Source: Lycorma delicatula (Eukaryota > Arthropoda > Insecta > Hemiptera > Fulgoridae). Taken from it: a DNA stretch of 64,000 bases. Location: contig NC_134457.1 of NCBI RefSeq assembly GCF_047948215.1, positions 89,476,898 to 89,540,897 of the forward strand, given 5' to 3'. The notes beneath the pieces are model-generated. The model searched no databases and was not told the origin of the DNA. It saw nothing but the letters and a program-made list of their open reading frames with translations. Shown here in pieces: positions 50,116-62,270 of this stretch; the stretch's first letter is position 1, and each line of letters starts with the position of its first letter. The position numbers were made by a program, and so were the translations under genes.

Positions 50116-51036
50116 AAGTGGATTTTTTTAATTTGACATATAATAACTTTGAATAAATTGCAAGTAAACCAATTTTATTGTGAAGTATTTTATTGCAAAC
50201 TTTATAATAAGATTTGAAGAGAATCTTATTATTAGAAAATCGATGTAAGTAAAACAAACTGAACATGAAAACAAATTTAAGAAATTGTACTATTATTCAA
50301 ACCAAACCGAGTAATTGTGAGAAAAACTATATTTTCATTTTAAACCAAACAAGAACCATTTTAAGATTGTAAAATATCAAGAAACAAAATCAATTATTAA
50401 AAATAAAGGAAAAATTAAAAAAAAATACTGTAATTTTAGTTTATTAGCATTATTAGAAAGAAAGAAAGAACTTCAGTATGATTTCATTTTACCCTTGCAG
50501 CAAAAATCAAGATGAAATTTATCGCAGCCTGTAACTCAAAAGTGAAACTTTTTTTCAGTTCCATGCTTATATAATTTTTTTTCCTTATTTTTTACTGTAA
50601 AACATCTGAAATCTTTCTGCTTTTTCGTGAGAAATTCTGTAAAAAAATTCATTAATATAAAGTCAAACATTCGTGACAAAAAAATCATAGGATACATTTT
50701 TTTTGTTAAATATAGTCGTATTATAAATTATTATTATTTTTTTTAAATATAGAGTTTCGAAGTGATCACCAAAATTCATTTTACGTTATATCTAACACGT
50801 GCTTGTTAATAAGAAAATAGAACATATAAAAGAAGTAACATTAAACAAATAAACGATAGGCCTGAAAAAGGCTGTCAAATTAAACTATTCCCACCTTTCA
50901 ATTTACTGTTTTAAATAACAAATTTATTTTACTACTAAAATTGGTAGTTATAGTGTAGTTATTAATTATTCTTAATTACTGAAAAGAGTAAAAAAGAAGA
51001 CAGTTCTTTAATGTAATAATTACCCTAAAAAATTAC
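50116..51036. other. AT-rich DNA, nothing recognised
   Basis: No exon or transposon signal seen. Confidence 0.45.
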
Positions 51037-51360
51037 ATATTAGTGTAATGTGTACGAATTGAAAAATATATATTCTGAAAATTCGGACATATACAGAATG
51101 ATTCCAAATTGCATGGCAATCTCTTGGGAGATGTTTCTATAGCCAAAAATAAGAAAAAAAATTCATATGAACATAGGTCAGAAAATGAATCGTTAGCGAC
51201 TTTCGGCTCGTGAAACATTTAGCCCTGCTTTCTGCTCCCTTTGCGAGGATTAACCGTACTAAAATTCTTGAATAATTCTTGAGGAGTAAATTTGGGTGCT
51301 TCCTTATACTTTTTGATCGAATAAAAATGGTCTCAGACCTGAACCTCACTTAGGTTTTAA
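51037..51360. repeat. Terminal fragment of a Tc1/mariner-like element
   Basis: The text 'tatacagaatgattccaaat', 'cttgggagatgtttctatag', 'aagaaaaaaaattcatatga' recurs in diverged form at 62015-62230 and has the ATACAGGGTGATTC-style ends that accompany the transposase family relics here. No frame remains. Confidence 0.45.
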
Positions 51361-52405
51361 GAAAATAATTTTTTTAGATATGGAAAGAATTAACTTTGTT
51401 AATCCACCAAAAAACAAATAAAAACAAATTCTAGTCAACTATGTAGAGAATTTAATTCTGAAAAATTGACGTAAATAACATCTTTTAAAATTAAACACAA
51501 ATTTCAGAAATTCAATTTTAGTTAGAAAAAAAACACAAACTGGATTGGAAAAGTAATACGATTTTAAACAGAACAATTGACATGCAAATGTTAAAACTAT
51601 AAAAATAGATTTGAAAGATATCCTTCTAGAACATATTAAAAATTTTTATTTTTCATAGGTTGGCAAGAACAGCTGATCAACAATTAAGTTTAGTGACTAG
51701 CTTTTAAATATTCATTTGAACGGTGTTTGTGCTGTTATTGTTCGGTCATTTTTTTTACAATAAATTATTTACAGGATGACCTATTGTAATTTTATTGGTA
51801 TTTAAAAAAAAAACTTAAAATTCTATTGAAAGAATTTATACAAACCTCTCAATAAAAAATTGTTATTTTAATAATTACTATAACTTTGCAATTAAAATTA
51901 TTACTATTTGTAACTTGTCAGTCGTTAATTAATTTACGTTAGGGCAAAAGGAAACTTCAGTGCACTGAACAAAAGCTGTACGCTCTAAATTTAGCATACA
52001 AAGCAAAGCACTCTCAAACCAAAACAATTATCGGTTGGTAGTAGGATGGAAATTAATAATTCACACTTCGAACTAGGGTATTCTTCTTGATAACAAAGGT
52101 AGTAAGTAAGTTAGAAAGTCTGTATAAATAATAAATTATATCATTATAAATTGTTTCTTGTGGTAGGATGTTTGTTAAATTGTTTCAAAATTGATAAATA
52201 TTAAATTATACGAAGACAAGTAAATGCTTATAGATATAATAATGGATTATTTCTTTTTTAAAAAACTGCTTACAAAAACTTTTACGTGATATGTTACATA
52301 GATGGCCACTTCGATATTTTTTTTTTAATTCGTCATCAGTAGACAATATGATAAAACGTATATAAAAAAGTAAATGAAACAAAAAAAAAACAGATGTTAT
52401 TAATA
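51361..52405. other. AT-rich DNA, nothing recognised
   Basis: No supported feature. Confidence 0.45.
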
Positions 52406-52545
52406 GCCGGCCTCCGCGGCGCGACTGGTAGTGTCTCGTTATTTCATCCGGAGGTCCTGGGTTCGAATCCCGATCAGGCATGACATTTTCATACGCGCTA
52501 CAAATCACTCATCTCATCCTCTGAAGCAATACCTAAAGTTGGTAT
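52406..52545 (+). repeat. tRNA-derived SINE, family B
   Basis: GCCGGCCTCCGCGGCGCGAC, box A GGCGCGACTGGT (52419-52430), box B GGGTTCGAATCCC (52459-52471), and the tail 'catcctctgaagcaatacc', which it shares with family A. Antisense translation gives the common artefact MPDRDSNPGPPD. Confidence 0.85.
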
Positions 52546-52569
52546 CGTTAGATATTGCTTCAGAGGATG
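52515..52569. repeat. Perfect 17-bp inverted repeat of SINE tails
   Basis: CATCCTCTGAAGCAATA (52515-52531) and its exact complement (52553-52569), loop 21 bases. The second arm is a SINE tail in reverse orientation, abutting the Helitron 5' end at 52590. Confidence 0.9.
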
Positions 52570-52589
52570 AAAAAATAGCAGAAAACATA

Positions 52590-52765
52590 TCTATATAAAT
52601 AAAAATGTAAATGTTCGTTTGTTCAAAATCTTAAATCTCCGAAAGTTCTTCACCGATTGCGTTGAAATTTTGACACAACGTTGCATTCGAATACACGCGT
52701 GTTTTTATATACTTACTATTTATATACCTAAGATGTCACACCTGTGACAGGTAAAAATTTCTTTA
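52590..52765 (+). mobile_element. Helitron-like element, 5' fragment
   Basis: Starts A|TCTATATAAATAAAAATGT and follows the 25952 copy through 'tcgaatacacgcgtg' and 'gtcacacctgtgacag', then loses similarity. It gives the clearest 5' terminus of the family. Confidence 0.7.
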
Positions 52766-53091
52766 TTTCTTTACTTTACAAAGAACTATTATATCATTCA
52801 TTTACTTACGTTATTGATTAAAATATTTTTGAAGACTAAAAATTCAGTGAGAATGATGGTGCTAAATGTTGGAAACAACGTAATTTTAAGGATAAATTAG
52901 GATCACCAAATTCTTTTTTGCACCATAGCATAGAATTCAGTTTCACAAAGATTACGGTAGAAAATGAAATTAAAATTAACACTACTTTTCTGGACAGTGA
53001 TGGATATCAATTTTTTAACATTTACTCAAAATTTACGTAATCCTAAATTTAATATTTCATTTTCACACCTCAATCGCAAGATAGTTCTATC
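52766..53091. other. AT-rich DNA, nothing recognised
   Basis: No supported feature. Confidence 0.4.
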
Positions 53092-53153
53092 TGTACTTCA
53101 TCTGTAATATCATAGATATTACAGATACTCATAGATATTACAGATGAAGTACA
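53092..53153. repeat. Nested palindromes (20-bp perfect arms)
   Basis: TGTACTTCATCTGTAATATC (53092-53111) pairs exactly with 53134-53153. Inside, ATCTGTAATATC-ata-GATATTACAGAT is another perfect stem. Related words repeat to about 53260 ('agtagactactact' twice, 'gaagtaactatgaattacag'). Confidence 0.9.
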
Positions 53154-54839
53154 CTATGAAGTAGACTACTACTAGAAAGTAGACTACTACTGTAAGTAGT
53201 ACACTAGATGAAGTAACTATGAATTACAGATGTATCTTCTGTATCTTCATACATCTGTGTTTCATGGTTTTTAAGTAGAGATCGTAGTAGTGGGCTTTAA
53301 TCTAATTAAGAATTCTATTGTAGTGCTATTTCTTGTTAAATTAATATAACTGGTTAAACAGCTTCTATAGTTACCAAAGATAAGTCAAGGTGATTGACGT
53401 ATAGGAAGTGACAATTATTTTTTGGAAAAAATCAAAACTTAACAAATTGTGGTTATAAAAAGTAATTTTTTCATTTCATTGAATATTAACTTAAGAATCA
53501 TGTTTATTTAAAACTTTAATCAATTTATTATTTTTTTTTATTAAATAAAAAAATGTTAATTAAAATCATCCTTATTTAGATGATTTTTTTTTTACACCAG
53601 TGGTTAGGTTTTTGCCTCCCTGACTCTTATCATGTTATACATAAGTTTATATATATATATATATATATTTGTGTGTGTGTGTGTTTAAGCGTAGAAGAGG
53701 TTTATCTCTACTTGTTTCATTAAAGTATTTTTTCCAGGGATTATGCAAATATGGCTGAACCTCTTTTTTCTACTAAATTTTGCAGATAAATTCTGATTTT
53801 AGGATTGGTTACTTCAATCCTGATTATTATTAATTTGTTCCGTCAACAGTAGACCTCGCTTTTTGTCTGAATAAAACAAATTAAGCTCTACGTCAAAATC
53901 GAATTATTTATTTATTTACTATTTTACCCGTAATTTTACCATCTTTAAGTTAAGATCACAATAAGATTTAAATAAGTTAAATAAAATAAATCTATTATAT
54001 AATTAAAAAATAAGCCAAAAATATTAATATAAAAAGTTAAAAAAATAGATTCATATAGAATTGAAGTTGTTTGAAAATAAAAATTATTATACTGGTGTTT
54101 ATCAGTTTTTGAAAAGATATACCATGACACATAAAATTTTATCACCAAATATACCTCGAAAAGATGACAACATAATTTCCTTTTGCACAGTTAAAAAAAT
54201 TTGTCACTCTATATTTGCTGTAGCAGATTATTAAATATTTTTATCCCATATACTGAAGATTTCTGCGAAACAATATGTAATTAATTAAAAAAACACTAAA
54301 ATACGATAAGAAACGAAATCATTCATCTAAATACATTGTTGAAAACTTTTCAACGCGAAAAAATAATGTTGTTACATTAGCAACATCATTAAGAATTCTT
54401 TCCAGGGACACTGGACATAAATTAACAATTGAAAGTTGTTATTTAATTTCCTCTTATAGTTTATTTATATATTTTTTTCTAAATTATTGAACTACAGTAT
54501 ATACTACAATAAATTTAATTCTTATTTTTTTTTTAAATCTACAAAGAGTATTATTTGTAGGGTGGCTAGTAGATGTAGTGAGCGCAAACAATTGGCGTTT
54601 TATCATCTTTTCTAGATAGTATCTAGTAATCCCCATTTTTCAAAGGAAAAAGGTTAATGAAAAATCATTTTACATACATCGTTCTATCTAATACCACGTA
54701 AAAATTTTATAAACATTTTTGGTCATAATTACGTCATAAACGGACAAAGAGATGAATGTCAAAAGACCAAGCTAAAACAGAACCTTGCTTCGTTTAAAAA
54801 ATCTTCGCTATTTTAAAAATATTTATGAGGGTCTTTACA
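53154..54839. other. AT-rich DNA with (TA)n/(GT)n
   Basis: A compound (TA)n-(GT)n microsatellite occupies 53649-53684. No gene. Confidence 0.45.
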
Positions 54840-55205
54840 CTTTTTAAAAATATATTTCCACTGACGGCTTTTAATATAAAAAAAACTGACAAAAATGTTA
54901 TTATACGTTCCTAACAAAAGGTTAAATAACTAAAAGAAGTTTTAAAAATATCGAGCTTTTCGAAATTTTTAAACTTTGATCGGCTCTCCTACCCCAAATA
55001 TTGCCCCATAATATCTTTTTTTTTAATCACTTGCACTACTACTACTACTACTCTTAGAAAGATAAAAAAATTGGTTAAAAGATATGAAAAAAATATTAAG
55101 ATAGTTTTTTCGATTTTTGGAGAAGGAGAATTTGGGAGTAAAGTTTTTTTAAAAATAAGATATCATGTACGCATGTAGTGAGCATAATATAGAGTGGGAT
55201 TATCC
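54840..55205. repeat. 'GATCGGCT' dispersed repeat, copy 3
   Basis: It carries the GATCGGCTCTCCTACC block, a short (ACT)n (55034-55052), 'gaaagataaaaaaattggtt' and a tail 'agtgagcataatatagagtg' matching 50100-50125. The segment 54855-54890 ('ctgacggcttttaatata') is also found at 59885-59910. Confidence 0.65.
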
Positions 55206-55690
55206 TTGGAGAATTTTGAGAAAATTGAATCCAAAATCGTACCATCCTGACCCCATTGGGGAAGACACCCTCCATGTGGCAGTTTCGGTCACCACGCCAG
55301 CCCCTCCATACCTAGCCTTTATGGGCTTAACTGAAGTTAAAAACGCAACTACTTACCCGATAGGTTAGAAGTTGAATTCAATACGCAACCATAACATAAC
55401 ACAAAACAAGAAATAAAAATAAACTTAAAAATAAAACTAAATAAACGAAACACTACAAAAACATCAAACTTTATAACATAAGATCAACAAAACAAAACAC
55501 AGGAAAGACCAGGCGGAACCCTAAATTCCCTCGGCAAACCGTTCTCTAGCCAGGTGCCCGATGAAATTTATGACGATTACCCATTCGGCCTTTTTTTTTT
55601 TTTTCTCCAGCTCCCCTGGGCCGGACCGACTTGTTGGTATTACGCCGCCCAGGGGAGTGTCTTTAAACATCCGTACGTACGTATTTACGA
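55206..55690. repeat. GC-patchy retroelement debris with 11-bp hairpin
   Basis: It holds a GC-richer frame end (HPDPIGEDTLHVAVSVTTPA), an A-rich stretch (55370-55500) and CTCCCCTGGGC...GCCCAGGGGAG (about 55611-55659), an exact 11-bp inverted repeat. The hairpin resembles that at 20367-20412. Its class is uncertain. Confidence 0.4.
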
Positions 55691-56084
55691 AAATTACTTA
55701 AATTACGAAAATTGTTTAAGGTTTCAAACAGGATTTAGCCAATTCAGACTGATTTTTCTACCGGATATTAATTATTTATTTATTTTTCATTTAACTTACA
55801 AAGAATAAAAATATAATTGATGACTGAAAGAACTTACAAAAATCAATCTTCCTTCTTCATAATGTTTGTTGAAATAATAATTTAATTATATTTGCTCAAA
55901 GAATAAAGTTATGGCATCTTTGGAAAGGTAATGCGAGATCAAAAATTGTAGTTAGTGATTCATTTATTCAGCAGATCAATGACTTTAATTACTTACTTAG
56001 ATTGTCGATTTACCTACTTTTGTTCGAGAGATTGTTATTTACAAAAAAATTGGTAAATTTCTGAGTATATAGACCCAAATACAA
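55691..56084. other. AT-rich DNA, nothing recognised
   Basis: No supported feature. Confidence 0.4.
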
Positions 56085-56445
56085 GGATCGTTGAAGAAAG
56101 AAGCTCGTAAAGATACTCAGATAAAATTTTACAATGTCATGGCAATTTCAACTCTCTTGTTTGGTAACGGAACGTTCTACGAAGAAAATTAAACAAAAAT
56201 TTGAAGCAGCTGAAATGCGGTTTTTATGGAAAGTCAAAGGCTACAAAGAGAGGAGAGAATTATAAATATAGAATCTGCAATGATTTATATACCAATTAGG
56301 AAGTTGACTACTATCCCAGCACGTAGTGAAAAATGGATAGCAGTAGAACCTAAAAATTATTTTGGAATTTAAGTCCAGAAGAGGAAGCACAGGAATCTAA
56401 CGTTGGGAATTACATTCTGATGTCAGAACAGGTTTGTTATATAAC
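56085..56445 (+). pseudogene. LINE ORF2 C-terminal tail
   Basis: Frames read RKDTQIKFYNVMAISTLLFG, then TKKIKQKFEAAEMRFLWKVK with GYKERREL before a stop, then MDSSRT and KIILEFKSRRGSTGI. These match the standard tail RKxTxIKFYKVMAxPTLLYG, TKKxxxxIxAAEMRFLRxVxGY, RMxxxRxPK and xxYRPxGRRxxGRPRKRW. At least three frame breaks. No catalytic domain is present. Confidence 0.75.
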
Positions 56446-58464
56446 CTATTCCATAAAGAGAAGCAGAAGAAGAAGTAGAAGAAAAATACCAAGGTTAAAT
56501 GAAATTAAAATAAATTTGTTTTTAAATAGTCATACAGCAAAATGTTTTAAAATTTTAATTTATGTCTTTGTCCAATTCTACTGGCAAAAACAATCTTTTA
56601 TGATTTAATTATTAGAAATGAAAATAACTAAACTGAAGAGGACAAGAATTAAAATAAAAAAAATTTCATAGAAAACATTTCGACGGAGAGACCTTTATAG
56701 TAAGTAATAGATATGAACTGGTATCCTGAAGAAGAACAACGGATAATTAAGCTAGTATTATATTGCCTTTTGATAAAGAGTAAAATACATTTTTTTTTTG
56801 TTGAATTAACGAAATAATCGATTAAATTGTGTAATAAATCTTTATTCATATATATTTCTTTAAGCATATAGTTTTTTATTTATAAGGAGACATGGAAAAG
56901 TAATTTCATCTCGATGTGAAAATCCAGATCCCTGCACGGTAATCAAACACTTCAGTTACCTGATGGGAATAGTACTTAATGAACTACTGAAGCGGTTAAA
57001 TTGTATGATTTACTACTAAATTTATTAACGATAACCACGATATCTACCTTAAAATATCTATTTTCAATTCCAAACGTTTAACAGCAATGTAATGTTTAAC
57101 AGCATCAATGAACATAAAATCTCTTTTTGTATTTTTTATTTACGATAATTTAAGTTTTAATTTATTATTTAGGTTGGTTTTTTTGAGGTAGGAAAAGTAA
57201 ATTACTGAATTCAATAAAAATTTCCTCTTGTAGTATCCAACTCGAATAGATTGAGATTGTGAGTTATGGATAATCTTGGAAGGCTTCACATTCAAATCCT
57301 CACAAAAGTAGGATTTTGTGTCATTCTGTGGACTGATAAAATGAGAATTTACTATTTATTTTAATTACAATTGATATTGATTCTTCCAAAAAAAAGTAAA
57401 GATATTTGTAAATAATGAAAATTAAATAAATTTTAATAAAAAGAAAATAATTAAGATTAATTTTATGACGTCAAAAATTCTATTAATCATGTATTGTGGT
57501 ATTTATTACTGATACCGGAATAACCCAAGTCGTATCGTTGTTTGTTTGTAGATGATAGCATTTACTTGTAATAGTAAGATACTTAATTAGGTTTTTCAAT
57601 GTCTTTTTGGTAACTTATTATATGGAAATGTGATGTTATTGCGTAAAATTTCTTTACTTCCTGCCACCGGAAGTGGTTGTATTATTACATCAAATATGAC
57701 GTGGTTGTTTTAAAGTTTACTAAGATAATTTTGCTTTATCAGATGTTAGTTTTTTTTTTTTTTTTTTTAATTTAATTTCATAAGAAATACGAACATGTAA
57801 CAAGTATAGTAATATCGACAATAAAATGATATTAATTATTTATTACAATGCCTTTATTTGTTTGATTTTCCTTTCGATGTAATGTAGTTATTATCTAGGA
57901 AACAGAACGCAATCTATTAAGAGCTAATTGAATTTTTTAATTGATCTTTTACCTACTTAAAAAAAATAGTAAGTTAATGAATATTATTAATAATAAATTT
58001 TCCTGAAATATTTTTGTTATTAGTTTCGGTCAATTCATTAAATTATATTTCAAATTGTTTATTCTTCTCCCGTAAAAGGTCTTAAATAAAGTGCTGTTAA
58101 AAGTTACTATTAAAAACAAAAATAATTATATTATATGAAAATAAGTTTATTATATAAAAATAAAAACAAATTAAAAAGTTTATTTTTTTTTAATATCTAA
58201 AATAAAAAAATCTCAGAATGAGGTCATGTAAAACTGGGCAAAGTTCTATTTTTTCAATCGTATGTGTAATAATCGTATGTGAATTGGGACACTATGATGA
58301 TAGCGGCTTGAGGCGAGTTGGTTGATAGAATTATATATATATATCAGTTTTACTTATTTGAATTTATGCGTTTTAATATTTTCTTCTAGAGTAAAAGAAA
58401 AAAATAACTTATTACACTCACTTTTTAATATTGGCTCTTCTTGTCGTTTATTAAGGAAAAAACA
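56446..58464. other. AT-rich DNA, nothing recognised
   Basis: No exon, SINE or element end could be supported. 57265-57305 has a faint box-B-like 'ttcaaatcc', too weak to call. Confidence 0.4.
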
Positions 58465-59119
58465 TTTTTTACTTCCTTGTACGAACTAAAGGAAGTATTG
58501 TGATCGCGAAAAATTTCGGTTTTCAGATTTCAACCGAAATACCGAAATTTTTTTTTTTCATTATATATATTATTTTTATATTGTTACTATTGAATTATTA
58601 TTTATAGTTAAAGATTTTTTTTACAATCAGAAGTTAATAATTATTTTATTAAAAAAAAAAGGAAATGAAGTCTTATTGCAACCGAAGTGCCTTTCCCTTG
58701 TTAGATGCAAATATTTCATTAATTAAAATTGTATTTAGTTATAACTCTGGAACCAATAAAAATATGTACCATTTATGATATATCGTTGAAAGTTCTCAAC
58801 AAGGGCTTATTACTGTAGTTAAGAAAAAGTAAAAAATCCAAATTTATTTGGAGTATGTACATTTTTGGCCCAGTTGATTGCAATCAAAAGGAGATATGCA
58901 CAACTAGATGTTACAACAGTCCTAAATACAAAATTTCAACATTCTACGGCTAATCGTTTTTGAGTTATGCGAGATACGTACGTACGTACAGACGTCATTC
59001 CGAAACTAGTCAAAATGATGACTCAGGAATGGTCAAAATGGATGTTTCCGTTGAAATGTGAAAACCGAAATTTTTCGCGATTGCAATACTTCCTTTACTT
59101 TATACAAGAAAGTAAAAAG
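58465..59119 (+). mobile_element. Long-TIR foldback element, full copy
   Basis: Terminal inverted repeats of about 75 bases (58465-58540 and 59045-59119) differ at about nine positions and start TTTTTACTT. Each contains 'ggaagtattg' and 'cgcgaaaaatttcggtttt'. The left tip also holds its own hairpin, TACTTCCTT...AAGGAAGTA. The interior is non-coding, about 500 bases. It is a MITE-like or foldback DNA element; the partial copy is at 2325-2857. Confidence 0.8.
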
Positions 59120-59194
59120 GTTTATCATACTTACTGGACATATCATTCTAATGTTTAATGGATGTTGCAGTTAATAAAAAGACAAAAATATAAA

Positions 59195-59280
59195 AAAAGT
59201 TGACAAAAAAGATTTAGTACTTTCCTGGCGTTGGTTATTATTCTTATATAGTGGAAAGATAATGACGCATAAAAAACTTA
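59195..59280. repeat. Fragment of 'GATCGGCT' repeat family
   Basis: 'tttcctggcgttggttatta' and 'ttcttatatagtggaaagat' match 49810-49860. Another family fragment lies at 59840-59925. Confidence 0.6.
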
Positions 59281-62014
59281 CATATGATTTCTTTTTTGGG
59301 TGGTGGGGGTAATGCATGATGAACCTTTATTGTAAAATTACCATTATATTTTTAAATGAACCAAAAATGATTAAAAAATTCAAAAACAACCCTTTTCCAT
59401 TCTAGCCGTGCACGCAAGTCATTATACCGTAGCTCATGCTTGACTACTTTATGCGTTTCCGTCACTTTTTTTAGAAGTAGATTTTACGATTAATTTAACA
59501 TAGGCCTAAATTCATATTCTCATGCACAAGCAACGAACTTTTATGGTGAATTAATCGTTAAACGACCGAATTAAAAAAATCGATTAAAAAACCTAGTATA
59601 ACTAAGATCGATAAAAATACCTTTTCTTGTTGAAGAAAAAGCTTTATTTTTTAATAGTATTTTAGATTTTTTTTATATAGTTTATTTTTTTTTAAATTGC
59701 CTAGTGCGGATGTAAGCAGTCCGCATAGTTGAACATCCGGAAAACCGGCGTCCCGCTATATAAAAATTTCCGGAAGATATTGGTACACACATGTGTGAGT
59801 TGGCCTTTATTTTGATTAATATATATTATGATTGACCCTACATAAATTTATCGAAAATGTTTTTAAAAATGTCTAAATGTGTGGCATTGACGGCTTTTAA
59901 AATTTTAACAAAAAAAAAGCTGGAAGTTTAATTTACACTATTTTTAATTTTTTTTTCTGTAGTGGTCTTAAAAAATTAAGCTTAAATACAATGCAAGTAT
60001 TTATAGTTATACAAAATTTCAAAAAATTAAGTCAGTGTGATATAATGGTAGAAGGATATTCAACTTATGTGTAAACAGTTTATGCTGTATACGTATTTTG
60101 AAACCAGTCTGTTTTGTCATAACTTATAAAATTCCAGTAATACAAAAATTTACATAATGCTTGAGATTGTAAATAATATTTCTCTGTATCTAAATATTTA
60201 AAATACGTTTTTAATCGAGATTTTCATTTTCATTTATGCTGAAGAAGCAGATATCTCTGCGAAAGAGTACAACGTAGAGTAATAGAGGAAAAAATAGTAA
60301 GAAAATGACAATTTATTATTATAAAAGATTTTTATTAAATTTTATAAAATATTTTATTGAGTAAATCCTTTTCTATTCAGTAATAATTGTAGTTATCGAT
60401 ATCTCGTTGCATAGAAACACAGTAAGAGAACATTTTTTAACTTTAATTGAGATTAATTGTTTAATACGAAATTTTATTTTCTCAATTTAATTGATATTAA
60501 ATGTTGCATGTTCGTTTGTTGTTTATTTATTTTTACGATAAATAAGGAACAGTTTTATACCTTCAAGTTTAAGTAATCAAATTGAATTCGTCCTTCACCC
60601 ATTCGTAATATCATCAGTATATCTAACTAAATATCATCAGTATATCTTGCAGTTCTATCATCATCATTTAACTGCAATTTAGTATTCCATTAATACTCTT
60701 TAATTAAACTCAACAGCTGTCTATTTTATTATTAACTAATAAAAGTTAATTAAGCTTGCGACTGGTAACATATAATCAATGAAATTGTTGTATTATTATT
60801 ATTTCTTTTAATATTATTATTACTAGTTTGAATTACTTTCATTGTCATTTATTATATGATAGACTTGTTCTATTTTACGTTTATATTCTTATATCGTTTA
60901 TTATTTGTAGTCTTAAGATTATATACCGATTTAAAGAATAGGTAACTAGTACAAATTGAAATAATCGGGGTCAATCGGTATTGAATTTTTTCTATCAACC
61001 TTAATAGACAAATCAGGTCTATAGAGCTCTAATTGTAGTTAAGAGTTTGACTATTTTATTTGGAAAGTAGAATCTACGCGGATATTATATTATCTGCAAC
61101 ATTACATTATCCGTTTTTATTCAGAAATTGATAAAAGATATAGGCTAATTATTTTTTTATTTAGTTCATGCCGTTAAGATATGATTAATATTTTAGCCTA
61201 TTATTTGTTATTTTTATTCAAATATTTTATCAATTGACCTACATATATTATTATATGTTTTGTTTACCTATTGTATTTTATTTCTATTATAATTATTTAT
61301 CTTTTTTATTCTAGAAAATATTTTTATTTTTTTTTCTTGTTGAATGGTAAAATGTAGACAAAGATGAATCATTTATTTAATATAAAATTAGTCACGAATT
61401 TCACATTATTTATTAGGTGATTTCATTTTGATCTAATTTTATTATAAGAATACATATTTTCAGCTCATGTTTTTTTTTAATGTATTTACATATTTTTCGT
61501 TATAATCGTTAAAAACTGAATCATATTTACAGTCGTTGAAGAAAAGTGGGTTTTAAAAGTAGGATGTATAACATATATTAATGAAGAATTCTTTGGATTG
61601 ATACAAATCAGTATTAATATTTCATTAGAATACTACAGTACTGTCGGCTAACTAAAAAACATGTTACAATGTGTAACATTAGCCATAAGAAAAAGTCAAT
61701 ATTTCAGTCTGTCTAGTATTGAAATCTTAATTCAATAAATTGAAATTTTAATCTTAGGAAGGCCCAAGCTATTATCGATGATTTATATACAGATACAAAA
61801 AGAGAAGGATTGTCCTTTCCTTCTTTCAATTTACAATATAGTGTAATTATGCATAATACAATATTTATTATCATAATTTATGGTAAAATAATATTTATCT
61901 AATAATTACTGTATCACCGATGTACTACGCGTACCAATTTGTTCGGAATGAACATTGCAAAGCCTGCGCTTCGTACATGGGTTTTAAGGTTTCACATTGA
62001 TGATGTAATCATTA
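59281..62014. other. AT-rich DNA with minor repeat fragments
   Basis: A weak tRNA-like block at 60040-60115 was not called. A short direct duplication 'aatatcatcagtatatct' occurs twice near 60608-60650. No gene. Confidence 0.4.
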
Positions 62015-62270
62015 ATATAATATACAGTTTGATTCACGAAGAATTTAAACTTTTAGGACGTGTTCTACTAGTAAACATAAAGAAAAAAGTTCTAATAAAC
62101 ATAGATTCGGAAACCTTCGTAAGCGAGTTCGCCCTGATTTCTGCACTTTCAGTTAAATTAATCCGTACTGTAATTCTTGGACCCCAAATTAAGGGATAAA
62201 TTTAGCGGTCTTTATGAAATCTGACCTAAAAAATTGAAAAACATACGTCCCAGAACTTTATTTTTAATGA
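62015..62270. repeat. Terminal fragment of a Tc1/mariner-like element
   Basis: 'atacagtttgattcacgaag', 'gttctactagtaaacataaa', 'ccgtactgtaattcttgg' correspond to blocks at 51037-51360 and to known insect repeats with ATACAGGGTGATTC termini. The 86-codon frame across it is a shadow. Confidence 0.45.

Noticed and set aside
52206..52508. Frame with MPDRDSNPGPPD
   Set aside because: Well-known antisense translation of a tRNA-derived SINE.
60040..60115. tRNA-like block ('gatataatggtagaagg')
   Set aside because: Box B is too degenerate to support a SINE call.
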